The position numbers were made by a program, and so were the translations under genes. From NCBI GenBank assembly GCA_937893835.1, contig CALCSS010000199.1, forward strand, positions 1 through 5,889: 5,889 nt of DNA, read 5' to 3'. Below the pieces are notes generated by a model. That model saw only the letters and a program-made list of their open reading frames with translations. It searched no databases and was not told where the DNA came from. Source of the stretch: an uncultured Fidelibacterota bacterium (lineage in GTDB: Bacteria > Fidelibacterota > Marinisomatia > Marinisomatales > UBA1611). Positions 1-5,889 of this stretch are shown here, in pieces; the stretch's first letter is position 1, and each line of letters opens with the position of its first letter.

Positions 1-2222
1 ACCTAGGCTATGATAACACCGGTAGTTTCAGAGATTTCTATCAAGAGATATCGTATGGTGAGTTTCTCCCGATCGCAGAGGTATCAGACTGGTTCATGGC
101 TCCAAACGGCCACGACTATTACTCTTACAGTAATGGCTATACCAGAGTGAGGCAAATGGTTCGGGCAATGGTAGACTCCCTCGAAGAATCAGGCTTTGAC
201 TGGTCTGTCTTTGATAATGACAATGATGGTTACGTCGACGCATTGAACCTGATCCATCAAGGCGCTGGTGCAGAGGAAGGTGACTATTCAAATATCTGGT
301 CACATAAATCAAGCCTAGGGAACTTGGCCGTTAGCTATGATGGAGTAATTATCAACAGCTACAATATCAGCCCGGAAATACAAAATGGAAACTTGGTTGC
401 CATTGGTGTCTTGGCACATGAGTTTGGGCATGCACTAGGTCTCCCAGATCTATATGACACAGACTATTCTTCAAGCGGAGCAGGTAAACTCGCATTAATG
501 GCAAGTGGGTCCTGGGGCACTAACAACAATTCCCCGTGGTACCCTGCCACTATGGTAGGTTGGTGTAAGAATGAGTTAGGTTGGGTCGATGTCGTTGAGA
601 TCACAGATGATCAAGATATGGTATCTATCCAACAAACATATTCAAATAATACCATATATCGCGTCAACCATTCGCAGGCAGATGAAGAATATTGGTACAT
701 AGAAAATAGACAAAAGATAGGCTCAGACACTTTGATGCCTACTCCTGGACTTACCATATGGCATATCAATGATGATATCGCACAGGGATGGGCCGTGAAT
801 AATAATGAGCCATACTATGGAGTAGGCCTAGAACAGGCCGATGGCATGTTTGCCCTAGAGAACGGTGGGCCAAGCAATGGTGCCGATGTATATCCAGGTG
901 ACTCTGAAAATAGAGAGTTCAGCAATTCATCTAGCCCTAATACAACTAGCCTTTATGGTGAACCATCCATGCTACGGATTGATAATATATCAGACCCTGC
1001 TGAATTCATGTCATTTGACGTTGAGTATAACGATATAATCCTAGCAACAGCATCGATAGATGACGGGGGTGGGAATGCATATGGTCAAGGATCATTATCC
1101 CTGGGAATGGAAAATGATATCGAACTTGGACAACTACAATTCGAGTTGGACTTTACACCATCATTTGTTGAGATAACAGAGGTCACAGCCTTAGCAAGAA
1201 CGACCTTTGACTCAGTCATAATAGATAATGGCACAGTAACATTGGTCAATCCTATCATATCACCAGGCACTGGAAACATACTGAGCCTTCAATTATTCAA
1301 TAATGTTGGAGTTGAGGCCGATGTCCTAGTCAGTTATAACATGTGTATCGCCTACACTGCCGATGGAAGTGAGGTAGGCATAATCATTCAGGATGATGCT
1401 GATTATCACATCGAAGCTGTTGACCAATATTACATGATACAAAATGGCAATGGTGCAATTGGTGGTGGAGCGACTTATTCAGTATCGCTCATAAATACGG
1501 TACCTATCGCTCTAACAGTTTTGCAGTTATCCAATGCACCAGAAATTCTCACTCCAAGTGCAGAACCATTTGATGATGTCAATGGTAATGGTGATTATGA
1601 TTCAGGTGAACCATTCACAGATTGGAATCAAAATGAACAATGGTCTCCCATCATAGAAAAAATTGATCTTTCCGATGACTGGGAAATCGATGTGACCGTG
1701 GCAGGTAACAACCTCACAGTTGCAATCTCTAATTGGGATGAACCACTTGAGCCAGCTCCACACGAATTATTTAAGGTCAATTGCCTTGTCAATGATCAGG
1801 CAGAACTCAATGACATCACCACAATATCAACGAATGTACAATTGATTCTAGATGCATGGGGAAATAATGGTGTCCCATTTATAAATGGTAATGGGACAGT
1901 TACGATCAATGAGGTCTTATCATCAGATGATGAATCTGGGCAGATTCCTCAGAGTTTCTCTCTTGATAGAGTATATCCAAATCCATTCAACCCAACAACA
2001 TCTATTGCATTTTCTGTGCCCTATAACAATGTGAATCCTGTTTCTATAAGAGTCTTTGATATATCAGGGAGATTGGCAACAACCCTAGTCAATGGAATAG
2101 TGTATGACGTAGGAAGACATGAGGTGATCTGGGATGCTAAGAATTTAGGATCAGGAATTTATTTTGTGGAGTTTAGGGCAGGCATATATAGACAAGCGGG
2201 GAAAATAACCCTCTTGAAATAA
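1..2222 (+). CDS. Secreted M6-family metalloprotease with T9SS type A sorting domain (5' end outside window)
   Basis: The frame is open from base 3 to the TAA at 2220-2222 (739 visible residues). The sequence before the first ATG (96) already reads as M6 protein, so the true start and any signal peptide lie upstream of the window. The catalytic domain spans about residues 1-340. It has a DxDxDGYVD calcium-type loop (residues 71-79), the zinc motif HEFGHALGLPD (His139, Glu140, His143, Asp149 as third ligand), a Met-turn LMASGSW (Met166), and the M6-typical ENRQ and GLTIWHI motifs. Residues about 344-475 and 488-638 look like two cohesin-like beta-sandwich modules; the second carries an Asp/Asn/Gly-rich calcium-loop-like insert (bases 1572-1637). 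Residues about 652-739 form a Por/T9SS C-terminal sorting domain (YPNPFNPTT, WDAKNLGSGIYF, terminal LLK). By family knowledge it is a zinc endopeptidase exported and anchored or released by T9SS; its substrate is unknown. Family assignment is firm, while the cohesin-like call is moderate. Confidence 0.93.
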   Translation, partial: LGYDNTGSFRDFYQEISYGEFLPIAEVSDWFMAPNGHDYYSYSNGYTRVRQMVRAMVDSLEESGFDWSVFDNDNDGYVDALNLIHQGAGAEEGDYSNIWSHKSSLGNLAVSYDGVIINSYNISPEIQNGNLVAIGVLAHEFGHALGLPDLYDTDYSSSGAGKLALMASGSWGTNNNSPWYPATMVGWCKNELGWVDVVEITDDQDMVSIQQTYSNNTIYRVNHSQADEEYWYIENRQKIGSDTLMPTPGLTIWHINDDIAQGWAVNNNEPYYGVGLEQADGMFALENGGPSNGADVYPGDSENREFSNSSSPNTTSLYGEPSMLRIDNISDPAEFMSFDVEYNDIILATASIDDGGGNAYGQGSLSLGMENDIELGQLQFELDFTPSFVEITEVTALARTTFDSVIIDNGTVTLVNPIISPGTGNILSLQLFNNVGVEADVLVSYNMCIAYTADGSEVGIIIQDDADYHIEAVDQYYMIQNGNGAIGGGATYSVSLINTVPIALTVLQLSNAPEILTPSAEPFDDVNGNGDYDSGEPFTDWNQNEQWSPIIEKIDLSDDWEIDVTVAGNNLTVAISNWDEPLEPAPHELFKVNCLVNDQAELNDITTISTNVQLILDAWGNNGVPFINGNGTVTINEVLSSDDESGQIPQSFSLDRVYPNPFNPTTSIAFSVPYNNVNPVSIRVFDISGRLATTLVNGIVYDVGRHEVIWDAKNLGSGIYFVEFRAGIYRQAGKITLLK

Positions 2223-2230
2223 GCCTAGGC
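2223..2230. other. Convergent gene junction with 8-bp palindrome GCCTAGGC
   Basis: The metalloprotease TAA ends at 2222 and the clpX stop (TAG on the minus strand, 2225-2227) follows after only two bases. The perfect palindrome GCCTAGGC covers the gap and the clpX stop codon. It has no loop, so it is not a usual hairpin terminator, and no GC-rich stem with a T-tract lies in the gap. The only hairpin-like sequence nearby is a weak GGG/CCC pairing around 2198-2212 inside the metalloprotease gene. Terminators, if present, must lie within coding sequence or depend on Rho. Confidence 0.6.
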
Positions 2231-3373
2231 AGATCGTCTCTTTTTCTCCGCATTGTAAATGGGGTCTTTACCATTAATGATCACATCTTTTGTGATTATA
2301 ACTCGCTCAATTCCCTGCATGTCAGGAATCTGATACATAAGCTCCATCAGATGCTCTTCCATGACCGACCGAAGGGCCCTGGCACCTGCTTTCTTCTCGA
2401 TTGCTAGCTTGACTATTTCTTTCAAGGCATTATTTTGAAACTCTAAGACCACGCCCTCGATCAAGAATAATTTTTGGTATTGTTTGACGATAGCATTCTT
2501 TGGCTCCATCAATACTTTTAGCATATCACTTTCATCCAATGTATCCAGAGTACTTATAATTGGTAAGCGACCAACGAGCTCGGGTATCAACCCAAATCTA
2601 ATGAGATCTTCTTGACGAACATCTTCAAAAATAGCATTGAGGTCCTTCTTCTGTTCTTTCTTTTTTGTTCCAAAGCCAAGCTCTCCCTTACCAACTCTCC
2701 TTGATACGATATCTTCCAAACCTGAAAAGGAACCTCCACAGATAAAAAGTATGTTAGAAGTATCTATTTGAATCAAACTTTGCTCCGGGTGTTTCCTTCC
2801 ACCCTTGGGAGGTATACTAGAAATCGTACCCTCAATGATCTTGAGAAGAGCCTGCTGAACTCCTTCGCCACTCACATCACGCGTGATCGATGCGCTAGCA
2901 CTTTTTCTTCCAACCTTATCTATCTCATCAATGTATATGATACCCTTTTCTGCTGCACTTAAGTTATAATTCGCGACTTGGAGCAAACGCACAAGAATAT
3001 TCTCTACATCCTCACCTACATAACCAGCCTCAGTGAGAGTTGTGGCATCTGCTATTGCGAACGGAACAGATAAGAATCTTGCCAATCTCTGAGCGATCAA
3101 TGTCTTCCCCGTACCGGTCGACCCAATGATGAGAATGTTACTCTTGTCCAATTCAACATCAGAAGAATATGATTGATGAATGATGCGCTTATAATGATTA
3201 TATACAGCAACAGAGATGGATTTTTTTGCCCTGTCCTGGCCCACTACATGACCATCTAGGTATGCTTTGATCTTTGAGGGTTTTTGAAGGGAGACCTTGA
3301 ATCCTGTATGTGGCTGTTCATTGTCAAGGTCCAGATTGACCTCAGGCTCCTTGCCTTTTTTTATTTTGTTCAT
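2225..3373 (-). CDS. clpX: ATP-dependent Clp protease unfoldase subunit ClpX, lacking the N-terminal zinc-binding domain
   Basis: This is a 382-residue AAA+ unfoldase that recognises substrates, unfolds them with ATP and feeds them into ClpP in the cytoplasm. Visible motifs are Walker A GSTGTGKT (84-91), pore-1 loop GYVG (117-120), Walker B IIYIDEID (145-152), the RKH loop GGRKHP (191-196), a ClpP-docking LGF loop (232-234), the arginine finger in PELVGR (Arg269) and sensor 2 GAR (Arg332). E. coli ClpX is 424 residues with a four-cysteine zinc domain in its first ~60. Here only about 35 cysteine-free residues precede the AAA+ module, and the sole cysteine (212) lies in the core. The ATG at 3371-3373 overlaps the clpP stop as ATGA, and an in-frame TAA at 3380-3382 excludes a longer N-terminus. 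Walker A has Ser where ClpX usually has Pro. All core catalytic motifs are intact, so an active unfoldase is expected; the adaptor-binding role of the zinc domain must be absent or supplied otherwise. Confidence 0.96.
   Translation of the reverse strand: MNKIKKGKEPEVNLDLDNEQPHTGFKVSLQKPSKIKAYLDGHVVGQDRAKKSISVAVYNHYKRIIHQSYSSDVELDKSNILIIGSTGTGKTLIAQRLARFLSVPFAIADATTLTEAGYVGEDVENILVRLLQVANYNLSAAEKGIIYIDEIDKVGRKSASASITRDVSGEGVQQALLKIIEGTISSIPPKGGRKHPEQSLIQIDTSNILFICGGSFSGLEDIVSRRVGKGELGFGTKKKEQKKDLNAIFEDVRQEDLIRFGLIPELVGRLPIISTLDTLDESDMLKVLMEPKNAIVKQYQKLFLIEGVVLEFQNNALKEIVKLAIEKKAGARALRSVMEEHLMELMYQIPDMQGIERVIITKDVIINGKDPIYNAEKKRRSA
3370..3373 (-). other. ATGA stop-start overlap coupling clpP and clpX
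   Basis: On the minus strand the bases ATGA contain the clpX ATG (3373-3371) and the clpP TGA (3372-3370). Only a weak purine stretch (AAGAGA, ending three bases before the ATG) is available as a ribosome-binding site. ClpX translation is therefore probably coupled to termination on clpP. Confidence 0.8.
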
Positions 3374-3978
3374 TTTCTCTTAGTGAGAATAGAATCGATC
3401 AGACCGTAATTTTTTGCTGCCCTTGAAGTTAGATAATTATCACGATCGGTGTCCGCCTCTATCTTTTTTAGCGTTTGACCTGTGTTCTTAGCAAGGATAG
3501 TATTCAATTGTTTTTTCATTCTCACTATCTCTTCGGCCTGGATCTCGATGTCAGTTGCCTGTCCTTCAGCACCACCCATGGGCTGATGTATCATGATCCT
3601 AGAGTTTGGCAATGCAGACCTCTTTCCCTTGGCCCCACCTGATAATAGGAAAGCAGCCATGCTGGCCGCTTGCCCTAGGCAGATGGTTGCCACATCTGGC
3701 TTGATATATTGCATGGTATCATATATGCCCATTCCAGATGTTATGACTCCACCAGGGGAGTTAATGTATAGATAGATATCTTTCTCAGAGTCCTCTGCCT
3801 CTAAAAATAGTAATTGAGCAATGATAAGTGATGCCATAGAATCTTGGACCGGTGTCCCAAGAAAGACTATTCTCTCTTTAAGGAGTCTTGAGAATATATC
3901 GAACGCACGCTCTGATCGTCCGGTTTGCTCAACAACAATTGGTACGAGTTGGTTTAGTATTTTCTCATCAATGTGCAT
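3370..3978 (-). CDS. clpP: ATP-dependent Clp protease proteolytic subunit ClpP
   Basis: This is a 202-residue serine protease that forms the double-heptamer degradation chamber served by ClpX. The catalytic triad by alignment with E. coli spacing is Ser106 (in GQAASMAA), His131 (in MIHQPMGG) and Asp180 (in DTDRDNYL). Other family signatures are LVPIVVEQTGR near the N-terminus, YINSPGG (71-77) and the C-terminal NYGLIDSIL. I chose the ATG at 3976-3978 because it gives the usual short leader before LVPIVVEQ, and a GAGGG Shine-Dalgarno sequence (3986-3990) sits seven bases upstream. An in-frame ATG at 4030-4032 would add 18 basic residues atypical of ClpP and lies deep inside tig. The chosen start overlaps the tig 3' end by 11 bp, and the stop overlaps the clpX start. 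The pre-LVP leader is about ten residues, shorter than the E. coli propeptide. Hydrophobic-pocket and handle regions look normal, so the enzyme is expected to be active. Confidence 0.97.
   Translation of the reverse strand: MHIDEKILNQLVPIVVEQTGRSERAFDIFSRLLKERIVFLGTPVQDSMASLIIAQLLFLEAEDSEKDIYLYINSPGGVITSGMGIYDTMQYIKPDVATICLGQAASMAAFLLSGGAKGKRSALPNSRIMIHQPMGGAEGQATDIEIQAEEIVRMKKQLNTILAKNTGQTLKKIEADTDRDNYLTSRAAKNYGLIDSILTKRK
3968..3978 (-). other. 11-bp overlap of the tig 3' end with the clpP 5' end
   Basis: The tig TGA (3968-3970) lies inside the fourth codon region of clpP, whose ATG is at 3976-3978. The overlap indicates one polycistronic message and likely translational coupling. Confidence 0.8.
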
Positions 3979-5257
3979 GTTCTTGCCCTCGAAGGTCTTT
4001 AGTTTGGACCTCAACCTCTTTGACTTTAGCAAATTGCTCCAAGTATTCCAAGATTATCTTTTCCATGAGACCATCTTCCAAACGTTTTAGGTTGCTTGGC
4101 TTTTTATAGAATTTTCTAATTTCTTTCTCAGATGCGGGCGTGCTATCCACCAGTCTTTGGATCTCATTCTCCAAGTCTTGTTCAGAGACCTTCAGATCTC
4201 CATGGTCGATCAATTTATTTCGTAATGCATACCACTTGATATTTCTCTCTGCCAAAGGCATATAGTGTTCTCTCACCTTATCCTCTTCAAGAGGCTCTCC
4301 ATTGTTTTGTTTTTTTACATCTTCGACAAGATTTGTCAAATAATGTTCAACCATGGAAGGAGCAAAAGATGGATTTGCCTTATCTATCAACGCATCAGAA
4401 AGATCTCGGTCATAGGCTGTCTTGGAACGCTCCTTGAAATTCTCTTCTATCTTTTTCACAACATCATTTCTTAGAGATTCAATAGAATCCAATTTAGGGT
4501 CTATCTGTTTTAAAAATTCTTCATTGACCTCAGGCAAGATCTCACGCTCAACATTTTCAACTGTCAATTCATAGTCTGCATCTTCACCATCTTGATTTAC
4601 GGGTAACCTTAATCTAGTTGACTCTCCAGGTTTTAAACCGACCATCTTATCTTTTTGATCATCAGTAAATGAGCCTTTTCCAACACGAAGATATTGTTTC
4701 TCAAATTTTTTCCCAATGATAGGCAATCCTGACTCATCCAGTTTTTGAAGTGTACAGATCAAATAATCACCCTCTGCTGCCCCACTCTCAACAGTCGTCA
4801 TAGTTGCATTGGCCTTCCTTAATTGTATTATGGCATCATCAATGTCTTGTTCATCATGTAAATAAGTAGTGCGCTGAACTGAAAGAGTATTCTTCTTCAA
4901 GCGAGGTAGTGATACATCAGGCTCAACCTCAAATACCGCTACAAAGGATAAATGTTCACCCATATGAAAATGGACATCTTTGATCTCTGCCTTATTGACC
5001 GGAACTAGTTTCTCCTGCTGTACAGCCATAAGATAATATTTCTGAAAATTAGCATCCAAAAACTCTGCTTCAATATTTGCCTGGAACTGACCTAACAACC
5101 TATCTCTAGGAATCTTTCCTGAACGAAACCCCGGCATCTTGACGTTTTTACTGAACTTCCTTATTGAAGTTTCAAAATCTGATTCAAGTTCAGTCCATGG
5201 AATGTCTATCCCAAGCTCTCTGGTATGATCATTGATCTTTTTTATTTTTATCTTCAC
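3968..5257 (-). CDS. tig: Trigger factor, ribosome-associated chaperone
   Basis: This 429-residue protein is close in length to E. coli trigger factor (432). It binds ribosomal protein L23 at the tunnel exit and shelters nascent chains. The N-terminal domain carries the ribosome-binding signature GFRSGKIP at residues 43-50, the same positions as in E. coli. Residues about 160-238 are the FKBP-type PPIase domain, and 240-429 form the helical chaperone cradle (LPEVNEEF at its start). The PPIase domain is some 20 residues shorter than usual; where E. coli has IPGFEDGIKG this protein has TDDQKDKMVG, and the FPEEY segment is replaced by PVNQDGED, so catalytic activity is doubtful. The start is GTG (5257-5255), not ATG: an AGGA ribosome-binding site is six bases upstream and an in-frame TAA (5261-5263) blocks any longer form, while the next Met is residue 41. 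It is the first gene of tig-clpP-clpX, the order found in many bacteria. Confidence 0.95.
   Translation of the reverse strand: MKIKIKKINDHTRELGIDIPWTELESDFETSIRKFSKNVKMPGFRSGKIPRDRLLGQFQANIEAEFLDANFQKYYLMAVQQEKLVPVNKAEIKDVHFHMGEHLSFVAVFEVEPDVSLPRLKKNTLSVQRTTYLHDEQDIDDAIIQLRKANATMTTVESGAAEGDYLICTLQKLDESGLPIIGKKFEKQYLRVGKGSFTDDQKDKMVGLKPGESTRLRLPVNQDGEDADYELTVENVEREILPEVNEEFLKQIDPKLDSIESLRNDVVKKIEENFKERSKTAYDRDLSDALIDKANPSFAPSMVEHYLTNLVEDVKKQNNGEPLEEDKVREHYMPLAERNIKWYALRNKLIDHGDLKVSEQDLENEIQRLVDSTPASEKEIRKFYKKPSNLKRLEDGLMEKIILEYLEQFAKVKEVEVQTKDLRGQEHAH
3986..3990 (-). promoter_or_regulatory. Ribosome-binding site of clpP (GAGGG)
   Basis: GAGGG on the minus strand, inside the tig 3' end, lies seven bases before the ATG at 3978. 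It supports that start over the in-frame ATG 54 bases upstream. Confidence 0.7.
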
Positions 5258-5263
5258 TTTTTA

Positions 5264-5267
5264 TCCT
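5264..5267 (-). promoter_or_regulatory. Ribosome-binding site of tig (AGGA) fixing its GTG start
   Basis: AGGA on the minus strand lies six bases before the GTG start at 5257. Its spacing is ideal, and no other start codon with such a site exists before residue 41, so it decides the tig start. Confidence 0.75.
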
Positions 5268-5283
5268 GAAAAATAGCTGGCGA

Positions 5284-5313
5284 ATTTAGGCGTTGTTTTA
5301 GTTTAGCCTAAAT
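5284..5313. repeat. Perfect 8-bp inverted repeat upstream of tig
   Basis: ATTTAGGC (5284-5291) and GCCTAAAT (5306-5313) are exact reverse complements separated by 14 bases. It stands out from the AT-rich surroundings because each arm contains a GGC/GCC core. It lies 27-56 bases before the tig GTG. It could be an operator, a hairpin in the tig leader RNA, or a weak stem ending the upstream dockerin gene. No T-tract directly follows it on the minus strand (TTTTT begins ten or so bases later), so it is not a canonical intrinsic terminator. Confidence 0.55.
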
Positions 5314-5323
5314 AAGAATTCAA
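5295..5323 (-). promoter_or_regulatory. Candidate promoter for the tig-clpP-clpX operon
   Basis: On the minus strand TTGAAT (5323-5318) and TAAAAC (5300-5295) are separated by 17 bases; each matches four of six sigma-70 consensus positions. This would start transcription near 5288 with a leader of about 30 bases. An alternative is TATATTTG (5367-5360), which fits the Bacteroidetes TAnnTTTG -7 element but has no clear TTTG partner upstream. Chance matches are easy in such AT-rich DNA, so this is tentative. Confidence 0.25.
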
Positions 5324-5390
5324 TTTTTTCCTGTTTTAATTAACAAATTAATCAATATCCAAATATATTATTTATGAAAAATTAAATAGT

Positions 5391-5889
5391 TCAGGGATTC
5401 AGAATAATATTGACCAAGAATACGATATCCACAACTGAGATCTCTCCATCATTATTTATGTCGGATATCGATTCAGGACATATGCCAAAACCCAAATTGT
5501 TGATAATATCTGAAAGTAGTAGTATATCCATTACACTAAGCTGGCCAGAATTGTCCAAGTCACCCATTGTCCATGTCAGACACGCATCAGTGGGAGCTGC
5601 AGTGAAAAAATGCCATCCTGCCAGTGGGCTGGTCTCAACCCTACCGGAAGAGTCTGCTACCTGAATATAATATTGAATAATACCAGTATCTACAAGTGCA
5701 GGAATGGCACCCATCCACACACCCACGTTCTCAGGAATATCTGACTGGTGTATTTGCTGATTCGACCAATGATCGGAGTCTGGCGTTTTCCAAAAGACCT
5801 TCATAGAATCCATGATCAGTCCTGATCCACTAAGGTCGTCCACCACTGCCTCTATAGCATACCCGTTCCCATCTGGTTCAGTACCATTG
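5391..5889 (-). CDS. C-terminal part of a secreted-type protein with Ig/FN3-like domain and dockerin (5' end outside window)
   Basis: The frame is open from the window end down to the TGA at 5391-5393 (165 complete codons). A GTG at 5844-5846 is unlikely to be the start, because the 14 upstream codons read on smoothly without a stop and continue the same beta-rich domain. Residues about 1-97 resemble an Ig/FN3-like module of extracellular enzymes (IQYYIQVADSSGR, then GWHFF). Residues 109-165 are a type I dockerin with two EF-hand-like loops: DLDNSGQLSVMD (110-121) and DINNDGEISVVD (143-154), each followed by a hydrophobic helix. Cys103 and Cys137 flank the first repeat and could form a disulfide. 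Dockerins bind cohesin modules and calcium; in non-cellulosomal bacteria their partners are mostly unknown. The catalytic or main domain is missing from the window, so the protein's function cannot be named. It is transcribed towards tig, 133 bp away. Confidence 0.85.
   Translation of the reverse strand, partial: NGTEPDGNGYAIEAVVDDLSGSGLIMDSMKVFWKTPDSDHWSNQQIHQSDIPENVGVWMGAIPALVDTGIIQYYIQVADSSGRVETSPLAGWHFFTAAPTDACLTWTMGDLDNSGQLSVMDILLLSDIINNLGFGICPESISDINNDGEISVVDIVFLVNIILNP

Noticed and set aside
96..98. ATG at 96 as the start of the metalloprotease
   Set aside because: The 31 codons before it encode recognisable M6 sequence (for example FRDFYQEISYGEF), and starting at 96 would leave no signal peptide.
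2..3679. Four copies of CCTAGG (2, 314, 2224, 3674)
   Set aside because: Slightly more than expected by base composition, but they fall in unrelated contexts without shared flanks; only the junction copy has a positional reason to be mentioned.
3979..4032. Longer clpP beginning at the in-frame ATG at 4030-4032
   Set aside because: The extra 18 residues are basic and unlike ClpP, they lie wholly within tig, and the ATG at 3978 has a better ribosome-binding site and family-typical N-terminus.
2768..4474. Open frames on the plus strand across the tig-clpP-clpX operon
   Set aside because: They are antisense to strongly conserved genes, have no family resemblance, and look like chance open frames.
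5336..5352. TTAAT/ATTAA pairing in the intergenic gap as a terminator
   Set aside because: A pure AT stem of five pairs would not be stable and such matches are expected by chance in this AT-rich stretch.
5844..5846. GTG as the true start of the dockerin protein
   Set aside because: The frame stays open to the window end and the upstream codons continue the same beta-domain, with no good ribosome-binding site seen, so the gene is better read as truncated by the window.
1..5889. Search for tRNA, rRNA, CRISPR arrays, insertion sequences and tandem repeats
   Set aside because: No cloverleaf, repeat-spacer pattern, transposase or terminal repeats were recognised, and almost all of the window is accounted for by conserved coding sequence.

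Overview
The window most likely comes from a bacterium of the FCB superphylum, with Candidatus Marinimicrobia (Neomarinimicrobiota, SAR406) or a close relative as best guess. The evidence is a secreted M6 metalloprotease ending in a Por/type IX secretion (T9SS type A) sorting domain that contains the 'YPNPFNP' motif, a second secreted-type protein ending in a dockerin, moderately AT-rich DNA, and FCB-style extracellular beta-sandwich modules. The phylum call is inference from protein style, because no rRNA or other phylogenetic marker is present.

Layout: (1) 1-2222, plus strand: a 5'-truncated M6 (immune inhibitor A-type) metalloprotease with two possible cohesin-like beta-sandwich modules and a C-terminal sorting domain. 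(2) 2225-5257, minus strand: a compact proteostasis operon transcribed tig -> clpP -> clpX. The tig and clpP genes overlap by 11 bp, and clpP and clpX overlap by 4 bp (ATGA). The clpX stop codon lies only 2 bp from the metalloprotease stop, in convergent orientation. (3) 5258-5390: the only sizeable intergenic gap, 133 bp and very AT-rich, holding the tig ribosome-binding site, a perfect 8-bp inverted repeat and possible promoter elements. (4) 5391-5889, minus strand: the C-terminal part of a secreted-type protein made of an Ig/FN3-like domain and a dockerin, cut by the window end.

The core operon is a conventional housekeeping set: trigger factor binds nascent chains at the ribosome exit tunnel, ClpX unfolds substrates and ClpP degrades them. 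The main departure from textbook form is ClpX, which has no N-terminal zinc-binding domain; a stop codon in frame just upstream rules out an undetected N-terminal extension in this sequence. The PPIase domain of trigger factor is also shortened and has lost recognisable active-site motifs. The flanking genes are unrelated secreted proteins, and the pairing of cohesin-like modules with a dockerin in one locus is worth testing. I found no RNA genes, insertion sequences, CRISPR arrays or clearly novel multi-gene system.
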